This document shows positions 34,721 through 47,049 of a stretch of 64,000 bases of DNA, in pieces. The stretch spans positions 6,180,926 through 6,244,925 of the forward strand of contig JAQFVV010000031.1 in the NCBI GenBank assembly GCA_028023455.1, given 5' to 3'. The DNA comes from Epiperipatus broadwayi (lineage: Eukaryota; Onychophora; Udeonychophora; Euonychophora; Peripatidae). The notes below the pieces were generated by a model, which did no database searches, was not told the DNA's origin, and saw nothing but the letters and a program-made list of their open reading frames with translations. The translations under genes and the position numbers were made by a program. How positions within the stretch are numbered: the first letter of the stretch is position 1; the number at the start of each line of letters is the position of its first letter.

Positions 34721-34937
34721 CTGAATAGATTAAACTGGATAAAATAAAGACTATATAATTATTTTCATCAGTAGTATATGTATATTATCATGCTACATAA
34801 TCTATTGATAAAGATAATAAACTATTGTCTTCATAATCTATAATATTAAATTTGTAATACTCCTTTGCTTGGTGGATGAGATTCATGATTTAATTAAATA
34901 TTTTCTTTGTTTTTCTGCATATATATTTACATATTAA

Positions 34938-35240
34938 GATGGAGCCACAGTGAAGCCAACACATCTTCCTTTTATAGGGTAATGCAGTAGAAAACACTGA
35001 TTTTAAGGCCAGGCTAGCATGTAAGTCCCCCACCACTTTTGAACTAAATGTTTTTTTTATTTCATAGACATGACAATCAGTCCCAGGATACCAGTGTTTG
35101 TTGCAACAACCCTTGATTCCTTAGTCCATCTGCAGAGTGACTTTTATTTTTGTTATTTGCCTGTGCCGTAGCACATTGGTAAATCTAGAGCAGCCCACTC
35201 TATCTCCTTATCATGTCATATTCAGAATTTATCTGAAATA
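34938..35240 (+). repeat. dispersed repeat, family Z, copy 2
   Basis: Plus-strand relative of 8370-8625, starting AAGATGGAGCCA after TA-rich DNA and sharing GGCCAG, AGCATGTAAG and GTCCATCTGCAGAGTGA-like positions. No coding frame or promoter boxes; class unknown. Confidence 0.65.
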
Positions 35241-35453
35241 CTCTTGAAAGCCATGTTCAATCTAAGTTATTTGAGCTGATATATAGGTTCACTTAAAGAT
35301 GTAACAATATTTCAATAATTAAATGCATTATTAGTTGTTAATCAAGGCTTGGTATGATTACTTATATATATAACAGCCACAAGTTTAAATAGAAATTGGC
35401 ATAACTCTCTCCATAGACATAACATAGTGACATCTCGCTATATATATATATAA

Positions 35454-35458
<5 letters not shown>

Positions 35459-35533
<75 letters not shown>
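35459..35533. repeat. TA microsatellite
   Basis: About 37 TA units, immediately followed by TTGTGACCATCTGG. Produces spurious isoleucine-tyrosine open frames on the minus strand. Confidence 0.95.
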
Positions 35534-35537
<4 letters not shown>

Positions 35538-38177
35538 GACCATCTGGATGGGCACAAGGAATTGACATACTTTGTATCTGCATCGAATAGCTATATTATA
35601 TAAAAAAAAATGAAATAGCCTTAGAATTTTAAAATTTTTGCTGGAGATTGTTTGAAGCTTACATATGGGTTGCTTATGCTGTTGATTGACCCCTTTATAA
35701 ATATTCATTATTATTATTGTGGTTAGTGAAGTATTTAATGCCAGAGAGAAGGGTTGTTATTATAGGAATTGGTATATTTGGGCAGGAAAATACAAGGTTA
35801 TTTTATATTAGTGTAATATTTGGTTGAATGGTTTCAAAATCCTTTATTCATTAGTACTTATCATTTTGTCAACAATTAATAGCCATTTCAATTATATTTA
35901 GTTAGGATAGTTAAATATTTAGGTTGCAGTACATGTGCATGCATATATGTCTGTATTATGTGTCATTTCATTTTCATCTTTTAACAACAGCAAACAATAC
36001 TACATGTACAATAAAAACATTTAAATTACAGTAATTATCTTAAATAATTTAACAAATATATATTTCTTTCCAATGATTAATAGATAGTTGAATCAATGGA
36101 TTATTTTACAAATTAAATAAATTATTAATCATTTTTGTTTAATAGTTAATTAATATTCATTTTTCTTTCAAGTTTGTAAAAGCTATTCATTTTATTATTA
36201 TTTTTGTCTTGATTTAATCAAAATGATTTTTTTTTAGAAAATATTTTTTTTTGAATATGTAATTAGCTTAGATAGAAAAGAAGCGTGGGAGTAACCTTGT
36301 GAAACGAAAATGACCTTTTTGCTAAAGAGAGCTATTTAACAAAGATCTCCAGTGAAAAATTTGCATATTATGTAATGTAATTGTAGCCAGAAAAAAACAG
36401 TTGCTGAAGTCAAATTGATTTTAAAAAAAACTTTGGAGTAAAAACATCGAAAGGATCTTAAGAAATTTATTATGGGAAGAGTTGGCTAAAATGGAATTCT
36501 AAATTTTCAAAAGGTACACAGTTTATTTTTCTCTTCTCAATTTAAACGTTTTGAATTAACCTTATCATAACTATTGTTCTTTTAAAAATGTATGTTGATA
36601 ACGTCCAGGCTACACTACTTCATTTAATTGTCATTTTAAATAAGAATAAATTGCATGAATATTATTGTTGTATCACTAACCAACATGTGTATTTTAATAT
36701 ATCTGGGAAACACATGCAGAACTATTTTACAGAATATATTTTAATTCTTCACTATTTTCCGTGTTATGTTTTTGTGAGGATTAAACATAGAATTAAGAAT
36801 ACACATATTTTGATAAATCATGCCATGTTAAAATTCATCACAAAGAGATAACAGTATTTATTTATCTGGTATTTCTGGAAATAAGATGTATTTTAAATGA
36901 AGGGAAAAAAATGTGAGTTACTTCAAATTAAGTATTTGCTTAAATCGAATGGAAGAATAGAAATGCAGGTAATTTTTGTTCTCTTCGATAAAGATGGAAT
37001 ATAAAACAAAGTATTATTAATTGTGGAATTACTAAGAAACCATGGTATCTTAATTGACAATATTTAAGAATAAACCATGTGTATAATATAGTATAAAATG
37101 TTAAATGCTATTCAAGAAAACTACGAACAACAATTGCGTATTTAATTTAGCACTACAATGGAGAATGTGTTATATTTTCAGTATAATAAAGAAAAAATTA
37201 ATTGCTTGTGTGTGTGATTTGGTACCTCAATTAGATATGCTATAAACACTGGAGGTGCTGGTCAGGTTCAAGTTATGATTATATTTTTTAAGTTATCCTG
37301 CAGAAGTTTATTTTATTTAAATTCAGTTTGAAATGTGTCCCATATTGTTTCATAAACGTGGAGCAGAGCTTTGCAAGTGAAATTTTATTTTAAGTTACAA
37401 AACAAATAACTTTTGTTTCTTTATTTTTTTTTATTGCTTGTCATTATTAATGTATATTATTGATAATAGGCTTACTTATTATTATGTTTTGTTTATAATT
37501 TGGGTTATTTTGATCTTCAAGATCGCTTCCGAAGTGTATCCAAATGAGGAATACGCTGGTAAAAATTGATTGTGTACAAATAGGTCTTGTTGTTCTTTTA
37601 CAAAGGTAAAAGAAAGAAATATTTTTTTAAATATATTATTAGAGAGTTTTATATTTATTTTGTATACTTTATTATCTCAAAGTGAGAATTTTGTTCTTTT
37701 TTAAATCAATGAACGTATAATAGAAATAGTTTTCTAGATATGAAAGAAAGTTTGTTTGTAATAATTATAACTATTAAATTTTAAAAGTAACCTAAAGTTT
37801 ATTCTGAATTAAAAGTTATACCTTAAAGCAATATTTAATTACCATGTTGCCTTTATAGTGTGTAATTTAGAGTTGATTTTATATATACTTTTATTCACAG
37901 GTGTGTGTCTGTTTTGCACAATTATGACATTTGTTTGATAAAGTTCAGTTTGTGAATATTTTTATGTATAAATTTCTGATTCTGTCGTATTCTACTGAAT
38001 TGAATGGATTAGTATATTATCTGTATGTATTTATTTGCCAGCGTGTATTTATAATGTTCAATATTTAGAAGAGCTTTGAGAATGGAAAGAAATCTGATTG
38101 TGTTATAATGTTTGTAGGGATAAAAGTTTTTTTCTTATTTAGTATATGTTTTTCCATGAGTAGAGCCTAATTTATAT

Positions 38178-38405
38178 TGTTGAAGTATGATTAAATGATA
38201 TTTTTTGAAGTTAAGCGATGTTTTCTTAGAGCCCTGGTGATGAGGAAAAAGGTTCTCCACCAGTAGTGTATTTAGAAGTAGATGAATTATTGTTGAAGTA
38301 TGATTAAATGATGTTTAGGAAGTTATGTGACATTTTTGTTATATTCTTGGTGATGAGGAAAAGGTTCCTCAGCAACAGTGTATTTAGAATCAGATTAATT
38401 ATTGT
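38178..38405. repeat. tandem duplication, period about 115 bp
   Basis: Two diverged copies beginning GTTGAAGTATGATTAAATGAT (less its last base) at about 38178 and 38291 each contain GGTGATGAGGAAAA and AGTGTATTTAGAA. Not coding. Confidence 0.8.
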
Positions 38406-38704
38406 ACAAGTGTTCAGTAAGAGTTTATCTGCTCCTCATGTCGATTCCCTTATAACATATAGTCTGTATAATCATGAAAATATAGCTCTGTGTTAATTAA
38501 TATGTGGCCAGATAAATTGTTAAATTAATTCTTGATATAATATTAGTGTCTTATTTTATTGATGAATTACGACATTGTCCGAAATAAAGTAATTGTATGA
38601 CATTTTCTTAATGAATGGAGAATTTGTAGAAAAGATTATTTTCTATCATTGTTGCTTGACACATGCACACACATGTGTAATATAAATAATATCGCGTATA
38701 TAAA

Positions 38705-38840
38705 GTATAGAGTTATTGAAATTAAAATGAGAAATAAATGTTTTAAAATACATTGCATTCATTTAAATAGAAGTATAAAGTTATTGAGATTAAAATGGGA
38801 AATAAATATTTTAAACTACAGTGTATTTATTTAAATAAGA
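38705..38840. repeat. tandem duplication, period about 66 bp
   Basis: Two units beginning AGTATA(G/A)AGTTATTGA at about 38705 and 38771 share ATTAAAATG, GAAATAAAT and ATTTAAATA. Locally derived. Confidence 0.75.
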
Positions 38841-40088
38841 GGTATAAATCATCAAATCATCAGAATGAACATGATTTTGTTGCTATGCATGAAAGGTATT
38901 CGTAATTGAAAGTGATTATTTAGTCAATTAGAAAAAGTTGCTTGGTTGAGAGCCAAATATAATTAATTTGATTTACTTTATTAATCAATAGTAATATCCT
39001 CTCAATTATTTTTTTGTGTTAATAATATAACATGTTGTTTATTTAGTGTCATGTAGATGAAACATGTAGGCAAAGCATGTGTTCGAAGTCAGGATATTTA
39101 AGTTTTGTTGTTAATTTGCTTTGATAATAGGTATAATCCCAAACTGATGCTTAAAGTTTATTTGATAATTTAAAAATCTGTAAGACAAGTAGTCCAATTA
39201 TAAATATCATGTTAAACAAAATTTATTTTATTGTAATAAATGATTTATTTTATTTGTTTAAAATCTTAAAACTGTGTCTGGAGTTATTATTGTATACATT
39301 CGTGTTTTCCATTTCCACATCTCCACATTTCATAAATCTATTATAAAATAGAGATATTATTTTAGAGTTATAATATTAAATCTGCTGGTGTCTGACAATA
39401 TTGTTTTTACTTAATCCAAACATTATAAGGAACATTTGCCACTGGATAAACATATTAGAAAGATTGCCAAGTTAGTATATTTGTTAGATGATGATATGAA
39501 ATTCAAATACCCTATTTCTGTCATTATCTTATCATTGAAACACAGTAGAATATTTTAGTCAATTTGTTTCATTACATTTTTGTCATACTTTAGAATTATA
39601 ACTTATGGGCCAATGTAGTTTATTTAATTCAACTTTGTTTGTTAAATTCCCTGAGTTCTTATTGTTTATTTCTTGATTGGCATTAAAGTAGATGTTTAGA
39701 TTGTGATATGCCACATCATAGAATTGTTTAGTATTATAATTATAGTAAGCTGATATATGTTATATTTGGATGAAGGAAGAAATTAAGTTTAAAGTATATT
39801 TTAATAGACTGTACCGATAAACATGATTCTTTATCATACAATTAATTAATAAAAAGGATTTACATTATATTTAGTGTTTGTAATATTTCTTCTTTCATTT
39901 ATTTATCATCATATATCTTATGAACTGCCTATAGCCTCCCACTGAGCTGAGCTGAACATAAACTTAAATACAGAGTCTCAGTAATAATTTTGTATTATAT
40001 ATCTTGTTATATTGTTCTATTCATTAATAGAACTGGTGCCTGGGTATTTCGCTCATGTAATGTATATGAGCAGTGTTGGGAGTGTAGG

Positions 40089-40094
<6 letters not shown>

Positions 40095-40144
<50 letters not shown>
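40095..40144. repeat. TA microsatellite
   Basis: About 25 TA units, again followed directly by TTGTAC. Confidence 0.95.
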
Positions 40145-40147
<3 letters not shown>

Positions 40148-40148
<1 letters not shown>

Positions 40149-41935
40149 ACTTATATTGATATAGGCACATATAATTTTATCTAAAATTATATTATTAGAA
40201 TAATTGTTCATAAAAGAAAACATAAAATTAAACGTTGAAGAGTTTATTGCAGCTTGTTTTAGAAAAAAGATAAGAATTAAATAGTTTTCTAGCATTAGTT
40301 TTTGAAATAAAAAAGCTACAATTAATTAATCAAAAAAGGGGAGGGGGAGTCTTGGTTTGAGAAATGAAACTAAGGGTTATAAAAGGAAGTAAAGAGTTTT
40401 TATTAGTATTTGTAAAAATATAATTTAAAAAGTTAAAACATACAAATCTCTTTTCATTCAAGTTTAATTAAAAAAAAATAATGTTAAAACTAAATAGTAA
40501 ATTGTATTAAAAATATATGTGCGTATATATGTGCGATTTGTAAATAAATAAAATGTATGCGAAATAAAAGAAGATTATCATTAAAACCACGGCAATGGCT
40601 ATTAATAAAATAAAACAACACGTTTTATTGCATGGCTATTACTAATTAAGAAATCTTCCAAAACACGTTTATCAAATGATTATCATTGGAATTTGACAAC
40701 AGATCTTTGCTGGAGATATCAGAAAGACAACAAGGCGCAGGTGTAAATAGACTTTTTTTATCGGACAGGGAATCAGTTCACAAAGTAATTGAGTAGTGCA
40801 GTTCAGAAATTAATTGAGCAGTTAACAAACAAAATGCAGTGTTGAGAAGATCTTGGGAATGCACGTTTATCTCCAGCCCAGATGTCCTAGAAAACAGCAG
40901 ATCTGCCCGTGAAATAATGTCAGCTTAACATCTTAGAAAATCTCCGTCAGTATCTATTTGTCTCCAATAGTAATAATCGTGAAAATAAGGAAACTTGTCA
41001 AGGGAAAATCCCAGCTGGCTGGTAAGCATTTATAATGGAAATATCCTCATAAAAGCAGCCTCCAACGAACAAAATTCTACGTCAACATTCAAAAAAGCCT
41101 TGGTAAAAACATTTTCTTATTTCATTCTATACTGTAATAGCCATTGCATTGCATTAATTCATATGAATCTTTCAAGAGTCTAATTATATGAATTCTATAT
41201 CATACATAAATGAACTATTGATGTGTATGATTAAATTTCAAATGCTATGGCATCCTTTATTATCATTATTATGTGTGTACATAAGTTAATATGTGCGTGG
41301 TCATTATATCAATATTTATTAGTTAAATTAGAGTGTTTTGTTATTAAATCTATAGGAATGTTTAAACTATTTAGAAATGTTAATTTAAAATATGCGTGTG
41401 TTTTATTAGAATTATAAAATGTTTAAATTAAGTAAATAAATGTTAGTTAATAAATTATCTTTAAAATTAAACTATATTTGTCGGTCAATTCTTTTTATCA
41501 ATTCTTTTTATCAATTCTTTTTATAAATTCTTTTTGCAATTCTTTATCAAGTCTTTTAACCACTAATTATGTATAATCTATTAGTGATTACAAACAGCTG
41601 AGCTAGTCATGGATTTAGGCGTTGAGCTAGTGGCCATTGCTCAAAGTGTGTTATTTATTCATCCTTGAATAGATAGCTGGCACCCATGTTTGTACACAAA
41701 CAAAAAAAAGTCCTTTGAACTTGGTGTTGAACTCAACAGCCGAGAAAAAGCTATGTCCTGGAAATGTACCGCTAGTTATATATTTTATAGCTATCGTTTG
41801 GGCATACATACTCTCCGAGTATGTTCTTCTCTGCCTAAGAGGCCGGTGTTTCGAATACATATATTCGAACACGGTTCAATATATATACATATATATATAT
41901 ATATAATACAATACCCTTTATAAAATATATATATA
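40148..41935. other. unassigned AT-rich DNA with a GC-richer patch
   Basis: A GC-richer block at about 40670-41010 is not recognised. A 12-bp tandem (ATTCTTTTTATC-like, five diverged units) lies at about 41488-41545. A short palindrome round TTCGAA lies at about 41840-41878. Overlapping open frames at 41651-41923 on both strands lack motifs. Confidence 0.4.
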
Positions 41936-42061
41936 TAAGAAGAAACAAAAATTAATGGTAAATACTATATTATAGTATAAATTATTTTGTAGCACTTTCG
42001 ATTACATAGTAATCCTTGTCAGCTTTAACTGAATTTCAAATTTTTAAACTTAATGTTAACA

Positions 42062-42262
42062 TATATTTCCATAAGCTGTGTATGGCCATATTTGCAGTTT
42101 GCCTATTAATAACATCATTCTTATATTTATCAATTAATATTGCCTCTTTAATTTTCCTCTTTTTATGATTTCTTTCTTCCATTAATATTTTTATTTCATT
42201 ACTATTAAATGTAAACTTATAATTACAAGTTTTTTCATGTTCAAAGAATACTGAAGCTGTAT
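42062..42262 (-). pseudogene. PLE endonuclease C-terminal fragment (left arm)
   Basis: Minus strand. Encodes the same peptide as the right arm, with FFEHEKTCNYKFTFNSNEI, KRKIKEAILIDKYKNDVINR and SLWKYM. One inserted T changes the stop region, so the frame runs on for some residues (to a TGA at about 42034). Only the region downstream of the GIY-YIG core is present. Confidence 0.6.
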
Positions 42263-42488
42263 TAAATGGACTATTTACATTATGACATATAAGGAAAAAA
42301 AATAATAATTTAATCTCATGAATTAATTTATCACAAATTCTAAAGCTAAGTCAGAGGACTTGTTTGTGTTGTAATATCTACTAAATGTTTTGAGTAATAA
42401 CATTTAATGCAAGTTCACAATTCATGTGTAAGGAAAAGCTTTTTTATTATATAATCAAATTAAAAATAACATAAATAGTCAATTTAAT

Positions 42489-42692
42489 ACAGCTTCAGTA
42501 TTCTTTGACCATGAAAAAACTTGTAAATATAGGTTTACATTTAATAGTAATGAAATAAATATATTAATGAAAGAAGGATATAATAGAAAGAGGAAAATTA
42601 AAGAGGCAATATTAATTGATAAATATAAGAACGATGTTATTAATAGGCAAACTGCAAATACGGCCATACACAACTTATGGAAATATATGTAA
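42489..42692 (+). pseudogene. PLE endonuclease C-terminal fragment (right arm)
   Basis: Open for about 67 codons and ending in TAA at 42690. Motifs FFDHEKTCKYRFTFNSNEI, RKRKIKEAILIDKYKNDVI and NLWKYM follow the usual pattern of the tail of Penelope-like GIY-YIG proteins (His/Cys positions, then KRKIKEAI, then Asn-Arg and a final Trp). The catalytic GIY-YIG part is not present. The assignment rests on pattern recognition only. Confidence 0.6.
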
Positions 42693-42719
42693 CATTAAGT
42701 TTAAAAATTTGAAATTCAG

Positions 42720-42755
42720 TTAAAGCTGATGAGGATTACTATGTAATTGAAAGAG
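42720..42755 (+). ncRNA. hammerhead-like core in PLE 3' end (two arms)
   Basis: Plus strand: CTGATGA, G, GATTAC-TAT-GTAATT, GAAA. The other arm (minus, about 42000-42035) reads CTGACAA, G, GATTAC-TAT-GTAATC, GAAA. The two differ as expected from decay of a common CTGACGA (a CpG). An unpaired G precedes stem II and stem I is weak, so I call this hammerhead-like rather than a ribozyme. Confidence 0.4.
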
Positions 42756-42835
42756 ATACAAAATAATTTAGAATATAATATAGTATTTACCGTTAATTTT
42801 TGTTTTTTCTTATATATATATATATACACACACAC

Positions 42836-43733
42836 CTGGGTCTCATTTTATGCAGTAGATAGGTTCCTCAGAAAAATTGCACAAAAGAAATCACACAAAC
42901 ATAAACATAACTTATGTTGAAAAATGGGGGGATAAGTTCCCCTAATTTTCAGAAATTGGCATAAAAGCAAAGCCACAGGAAATATTACTTTAAAATTTGC
43001 ATTAAAAAAATAAGGAAATAAAGTATGACTAATAAAAAATTTCAAATATATGAAAAAAATTAATATGAGACAAACTTTTTTTTACTTTTTTATTAACTAC
43101 AGTATTTAATTTTACATTTTTTCATACATATTTTAATCATTACCACTATTTTATATGCATTCATTTGTGAACTAGTAAGAAACCAGATTTGTGACATGTT
43201 GTACAACTAATGCCACTTCCATTCTTGTGCTGTGTTAATGGTGTTCTGTTTCTATATTAAACAATGAGATTGTAATCAAAGCAAAACGATTATACATTAT
43301 CATTAGAAAGATTATTTTCAGTTTATAAAATCAATAAAATCTTTGTTATTATTTTTTTTAAAAATCTAAAAAAATATTTATTTCTGTTAATATCTAACAT
43401 AATATGTTTTAAAAGTTTAAAATTTTTAATATTTATTGTGATATTTTTATACGTCCCTATAAATCAATTATTATTATTTACTCTTTAGTATAAGTAGGTT
43501 ATTTACATAGAAGCTAAGATTCTAAATACAGCTTCAGGCCATATTCCTGTTAGCTGTTAAAAGTTATATTTTTGGAAAAAAGTATTTCAAGTCAAATAAA
43601 ATTATTAATAATTTAAATTTTTTGATATCTAATAAATATAGTGAAATATGAAGGATATTAAAAAGAAACATGAATCACATAACTTCAAAATTGCATTAAA
43701 ATAATCCGCATAAAACGAAACCCCGGTGTGTAT
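42836..43733. mobile_element. TIR element, pogo/Tigger-like, about 0.9 kb
   Basis: Left end ACACCTGGGTCTCATTTTATGC and right end (reverse complement) ACACCGGGGTTTCGTTTTATGC form inverted repeats of about 22 bp, flanked on both sides by TA runs. The CGGGGTTTCGTTTTATGC-type terminus resembles Tc1/mariner-pogo elements, which insert at TA. The interior has no transposase frame, so this is non-autonomous. Class assignment is tentative. Confidence 0.55.
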
Positions 43734-43904
43734 ATATATATATATTTTATGTAAGTACATATATAAGATGAGAGCCTGTTAAAGCTCATCTTATATAAAG
43801 CATTAAATATTACTTGTATAAATACCTCCATAATTAATCTGCAAGAAGAGAGTACATTATCTCTTCATTCATTCAAATGCTAACATGCATTTTAATATGC
43901 TAGG

Positions 43905-43955
43905 GAGTTATATATATATATGCTAGAGAGTTATATATATATATATATATATAGT
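43905..43955. repeat. duplicated unit TGCTAG(A/G)GAGT plus TA run
   Basis: TGCTAGGGAGT and TGCTAGAGAGT are each followed by a TA run, the second longer. A local duplication at a TA microsatellite. Confidence 0.8.
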
Positions 43956-44219
43956 GCCATTACAATTTGGTCACTAGCCAAATTTATAGTAATGTGCATG
44001 TAGGAAAATGTAAAACAAAATCATCATCACATTTTTATATAACAATAAATGAAGCTGTAGGGCATCCAAGTTTAAACCCTACAAGGTCCAGTTCTAAAAG
44101 CTTTAGATAGAAAGAGAGTGGGTCAACAATTATATGCTTTACTTGTTTGTGTGTTGATAGAAAGGTAATACACACATTTAAACTCTTCAACTTTTAATTT
44201 TTTTTTTTTTCATATGTCA

Positions 44220-44308
44220 TAGCATCTGCCGGGACGCGAACCCACACCCGTCTGCAACCAACTACTTGCTTGCATGGCGGCTGCGATACCTCTCGGCTAA
44301 CAATGCAA
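44220..44308 (-). repeat. tRNA-derived SINE-like head, copy 1
   Basis: Minus strand has an A box TAGCCGAGAGGT (about 44289-44300) and a B box GGGTTCGCGTCCC (about 44231-44243) at tRNA spacing, the internal RNA polymerase III promoter. The same sequence recurs at 63318-63405, including downstream CATATG. Acceptor stem pairing is poor, so it is a tRNA-derived repeat rather than a working tRNA gene. Confidence 0.65.
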
Positions 44309-44330
44309 GACTTTTCTGTTAAAAAGCAAA

Positions 44331-46960
44331 GCTATAACGCATACGTATAAGCAGTGTATGTGTAAGTTATTTAATTGTTTTATATTTCAAATATTCAACA
44401 TTTTTACTTTCTTTAAAACTAACTTATGCTTGATCAATTATAATATCTTATTCTATACTTCTATTTTTCTTTTCTATAATTGTAATTGGGATTTAAAAGT
44501 TACAGATTTAATTAAATAATAGGGTTATAATTACTAAGCTAGCAATTATATTATTTAATGTTAGTTTATGAATGATTTGAAATAATGAAGTGTGTGTGTA
44601 CATTACATACAGAAATTTACATTTATTAAATATTGAAAGAAAAGGAAGGGTTAGATCTGCCAAATTATTTTTTTTTTACAATTTTATGTTAAAAGAGGAA
44701 ATCTGTTGAATCAGATATCTATTTTTTGTAGCAATTTTGTTTTTGTAAATTATTGTTTGTCACTTTGGAGCTTAAGCTGGGTGGGGAATCTAATTTTGAA
44801 ATTGTCTTATCTTAAGATCTAAAGAAGAAAGCTCAAAAATTTGAAATGTTACCTAGGTGTAAGAAAAAAAAAGGATTAAGTCTATTTTTTTTAAAAAAAC
44901 AAAAGTGTCTGGAAAAAGAATTAAACTTTTCAGTTGAAAAATAATTTAGTTGAAAATAAATTAGAGATCTAATTAAAATGAATTTGTCCAAAAATAGCAA
45001 GTAATTCTATCTCTGATTGGTTAAGTTAGCTAAAAATTGGATATAAAAAGCTGTCTGAAAAAAAATCAGTTGAATTATTATTGTGATTATGATTCAGATT
45101 ATTAGACTATTAAATTGAATGTTGAAAATATAAGAAATGACTGGCTAGAAAAATTATATGTGTCCCATTTTTGCCTGACCATCTGGGAAGCTGCACATCA
45201 TATAGGAAAGAAAAGATGTTTTGTCTAAAATAATATTCTACACCTTTTAACTGACCAGAGAAATAAGATGTTTTTAATAGAAGGTAGAAAGCATTCACCT
45301 GCATTCGATGAAAGATGAATTAATCTATCGATAAATATTAATCATCAAGTCCAATTAATTGTTCCAACAACTGAGTTTAAATTTGGAAAATTTATAACGT
45401 GAAAACAACTGCTGTATTTTATTCACTAAAAGAATAATGCTTGACAGGAAGAGAAGAAAAATTGATATAATGATTTCCAAATTATCCACTAAAGCAAATA
45501 ACCTCAATAGAATCCTCATCATCAAATAATTATATACTTCAAGAAACTGATTGTTCCAAAGAACATAGAAATTGTTGCTGCCAAGTATAGACAGTATACA
45601 AGACAAGTGAACCCTTGGATTGGTAATATGACTTTTATATCTATTTTCTTTATGAATTCAGAGTATTAATAAAAATTTAGTAATAAAGTGACATATTTTA
45701 TTTAAAGAACTTTTAAAGACAATTCAGATCGATGGAAACCAAGAATGTCTTAATAATAATAGCTTTGAACTACATAAATGATTTTGAATGTATCAAAATT
45801 TATTTGTTTATTAATTTTACAGTTATGAAATAATTAATGTGAAATATATTTTTTTTTATGGTATTATGATTTTAGTTTTAACTAATATATTATTATTATT
45901 ATTATTATTTTGGGATAAAACACGCACATACATAGTAATATTTTATATGTGTATAATTGCGAGTGAATGTGAAATAATAGGTGGTGTTACAATTTTAAAT
46001 TATTTTGTCTTGAGAAAGTATAGATTTCAGCGCTTAGAATGGACGGGGAGATAATGATTTAAAACTCTTTTCTAAAAACTTGATTTTTCTAATTTCTATT
46101 AACATTTTTTTTTAACATTCTACTTACATGTTAGATTTATAAAGTATGTGTGTTAATGAGCGGATAATATTTTTTTTTTTTAAATACTTTTCTCATGGAG
46201 TCAAAATCATGGTCAATGTGACATTCAACTTAATACAATATACATTTGAAGGGAAAGGGGGAAGAACTTGAAATTAATCTGAGGATTGTTATATAATCAA
46301 TTATTATTATTATTATTCTTATTCATATCAATTTTCATGTTTATCTAAAAATTTTTATGTATATGTTAGAAATGCAGTAATAAATATTAGTTTGTTTTAT
46401 TAAACGAGGCGTATATATTTCATTAAGTGTAGTCTTTGTTAAGTGTGATCATTCATCATCATCAGTGGTTGAATATTAGTTATTTAAGATATAAGTAAAT
46501 ATGCTAAAATTAAGCAATAATTATGAATTTCTTTATAAAAATTAGTTTTATGTTTAGGCTTAGTCCGAGAGCAGTAGTTGAAACCCTTGTCATTATCGTT
46601 ATTATTATCATCATCATCATCGTCATCAACGTTTTAATTAATGAGCTGTTTAACTGTTTAAAGGCCATAAATAAATATTGATTTTATAATATTTAGTGAT
46701 TTCTTAGTATTATTATAACCACATCCCATCATCTATTTTATGCAAGGATGAGTGAACTGCCATCCCAAATTAGTTATATATAATCTGATCTAGTAAACTT
46801 ATAAAAATATTAGAAACACATTTGTTATGCTAAGATCTAAGAAATGATTTATGTCTAATATACCCCACTTTGGTTTAAAGATGTTTTACTTTTACCTAAA
46901 TATTAGTGTGTATAGTGATATGGCTCAAAAAGCAATATCTTCCATTTTTATTAGAAATAA
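44331..46960. other. AT-rich DNA with an LTR-like promoter, no gene recognised
   Basis: A TATAAAAA at about 45042 preceded by GATTGGTTAA (reverse CCAAT, about 45015) resembles the promoter of an LTR on the plus strand, but LTR ends were not found. Minus open frames at 45110-45606 and plus 45839-46054 lack motifs. Several short ATT runs. Confidence 0.35.
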
Positions 46961-46961
46961 A

Positions 46962-47045
46962 GTACCAAAAAGGGGATTCAAACCTGGTACATGTGAAAGG
47001 TTATTAGATATAACCATGTCTAGATTCAGATAATCTAGTGGCACC
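46962..47045 (-). repeat. tRNA-like sequence, degenerate
   Basis: On the minus strand GGTGCCACTAG... ends in a B-box-like GGTTTGAATCCCC (about 46970-46985) and a TGGTAC 3' end that can pair with the 5' GGTGCCA with wobbles. Loops are irregular, so this is at best a tRNA pseudogene or SINE head. The plus-strand open frame over it is not supported. Confidence 0.35.
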
Positions 47046-47049
47046 CTGA

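Larger units (their letters stand above)
35540..40090. other. AT-rich DNA without recognised genes
   Basis: Long unassigned stretch with stops in every frame. It holds two local tandem duplications listed separately. Short open frames at 36588-36851 (87 codons) and 38308-38834 carry no motif I recognise; the latter overlap the tandem duplications. Confidence 0.4.
41936..42815. mobile_element. fold-back of two Penelope-like 3' ends
   Basis: Arms of about 330 bp (41936-42267 minus, 42482-42815 plus) face outward from a spacer of about 215 bp. TA runs flank both outer ends. Each arm encodes the same C-terminal peptide, followed by a hammerhead-like motif and a terminal AT-rich segment. This fits the 3' end of a Penelope-like element (endonuclease C-terminus, then terminal repeat) duplicated in inverted orientation. 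The arms differ by several percent. Confidence 0.7.

Noticed and set aside
35362-35708. Minus-strand open frames with Ile-Tyr repeats
   Set aside because: TA microsatellite; the flanking codons show no motif.
44220-44308. Functional tRNA gene
   Set aside because: Poor acceptor and anticodon stem pairing and a second dispersed diverged copy point to a SINE-like repeat.
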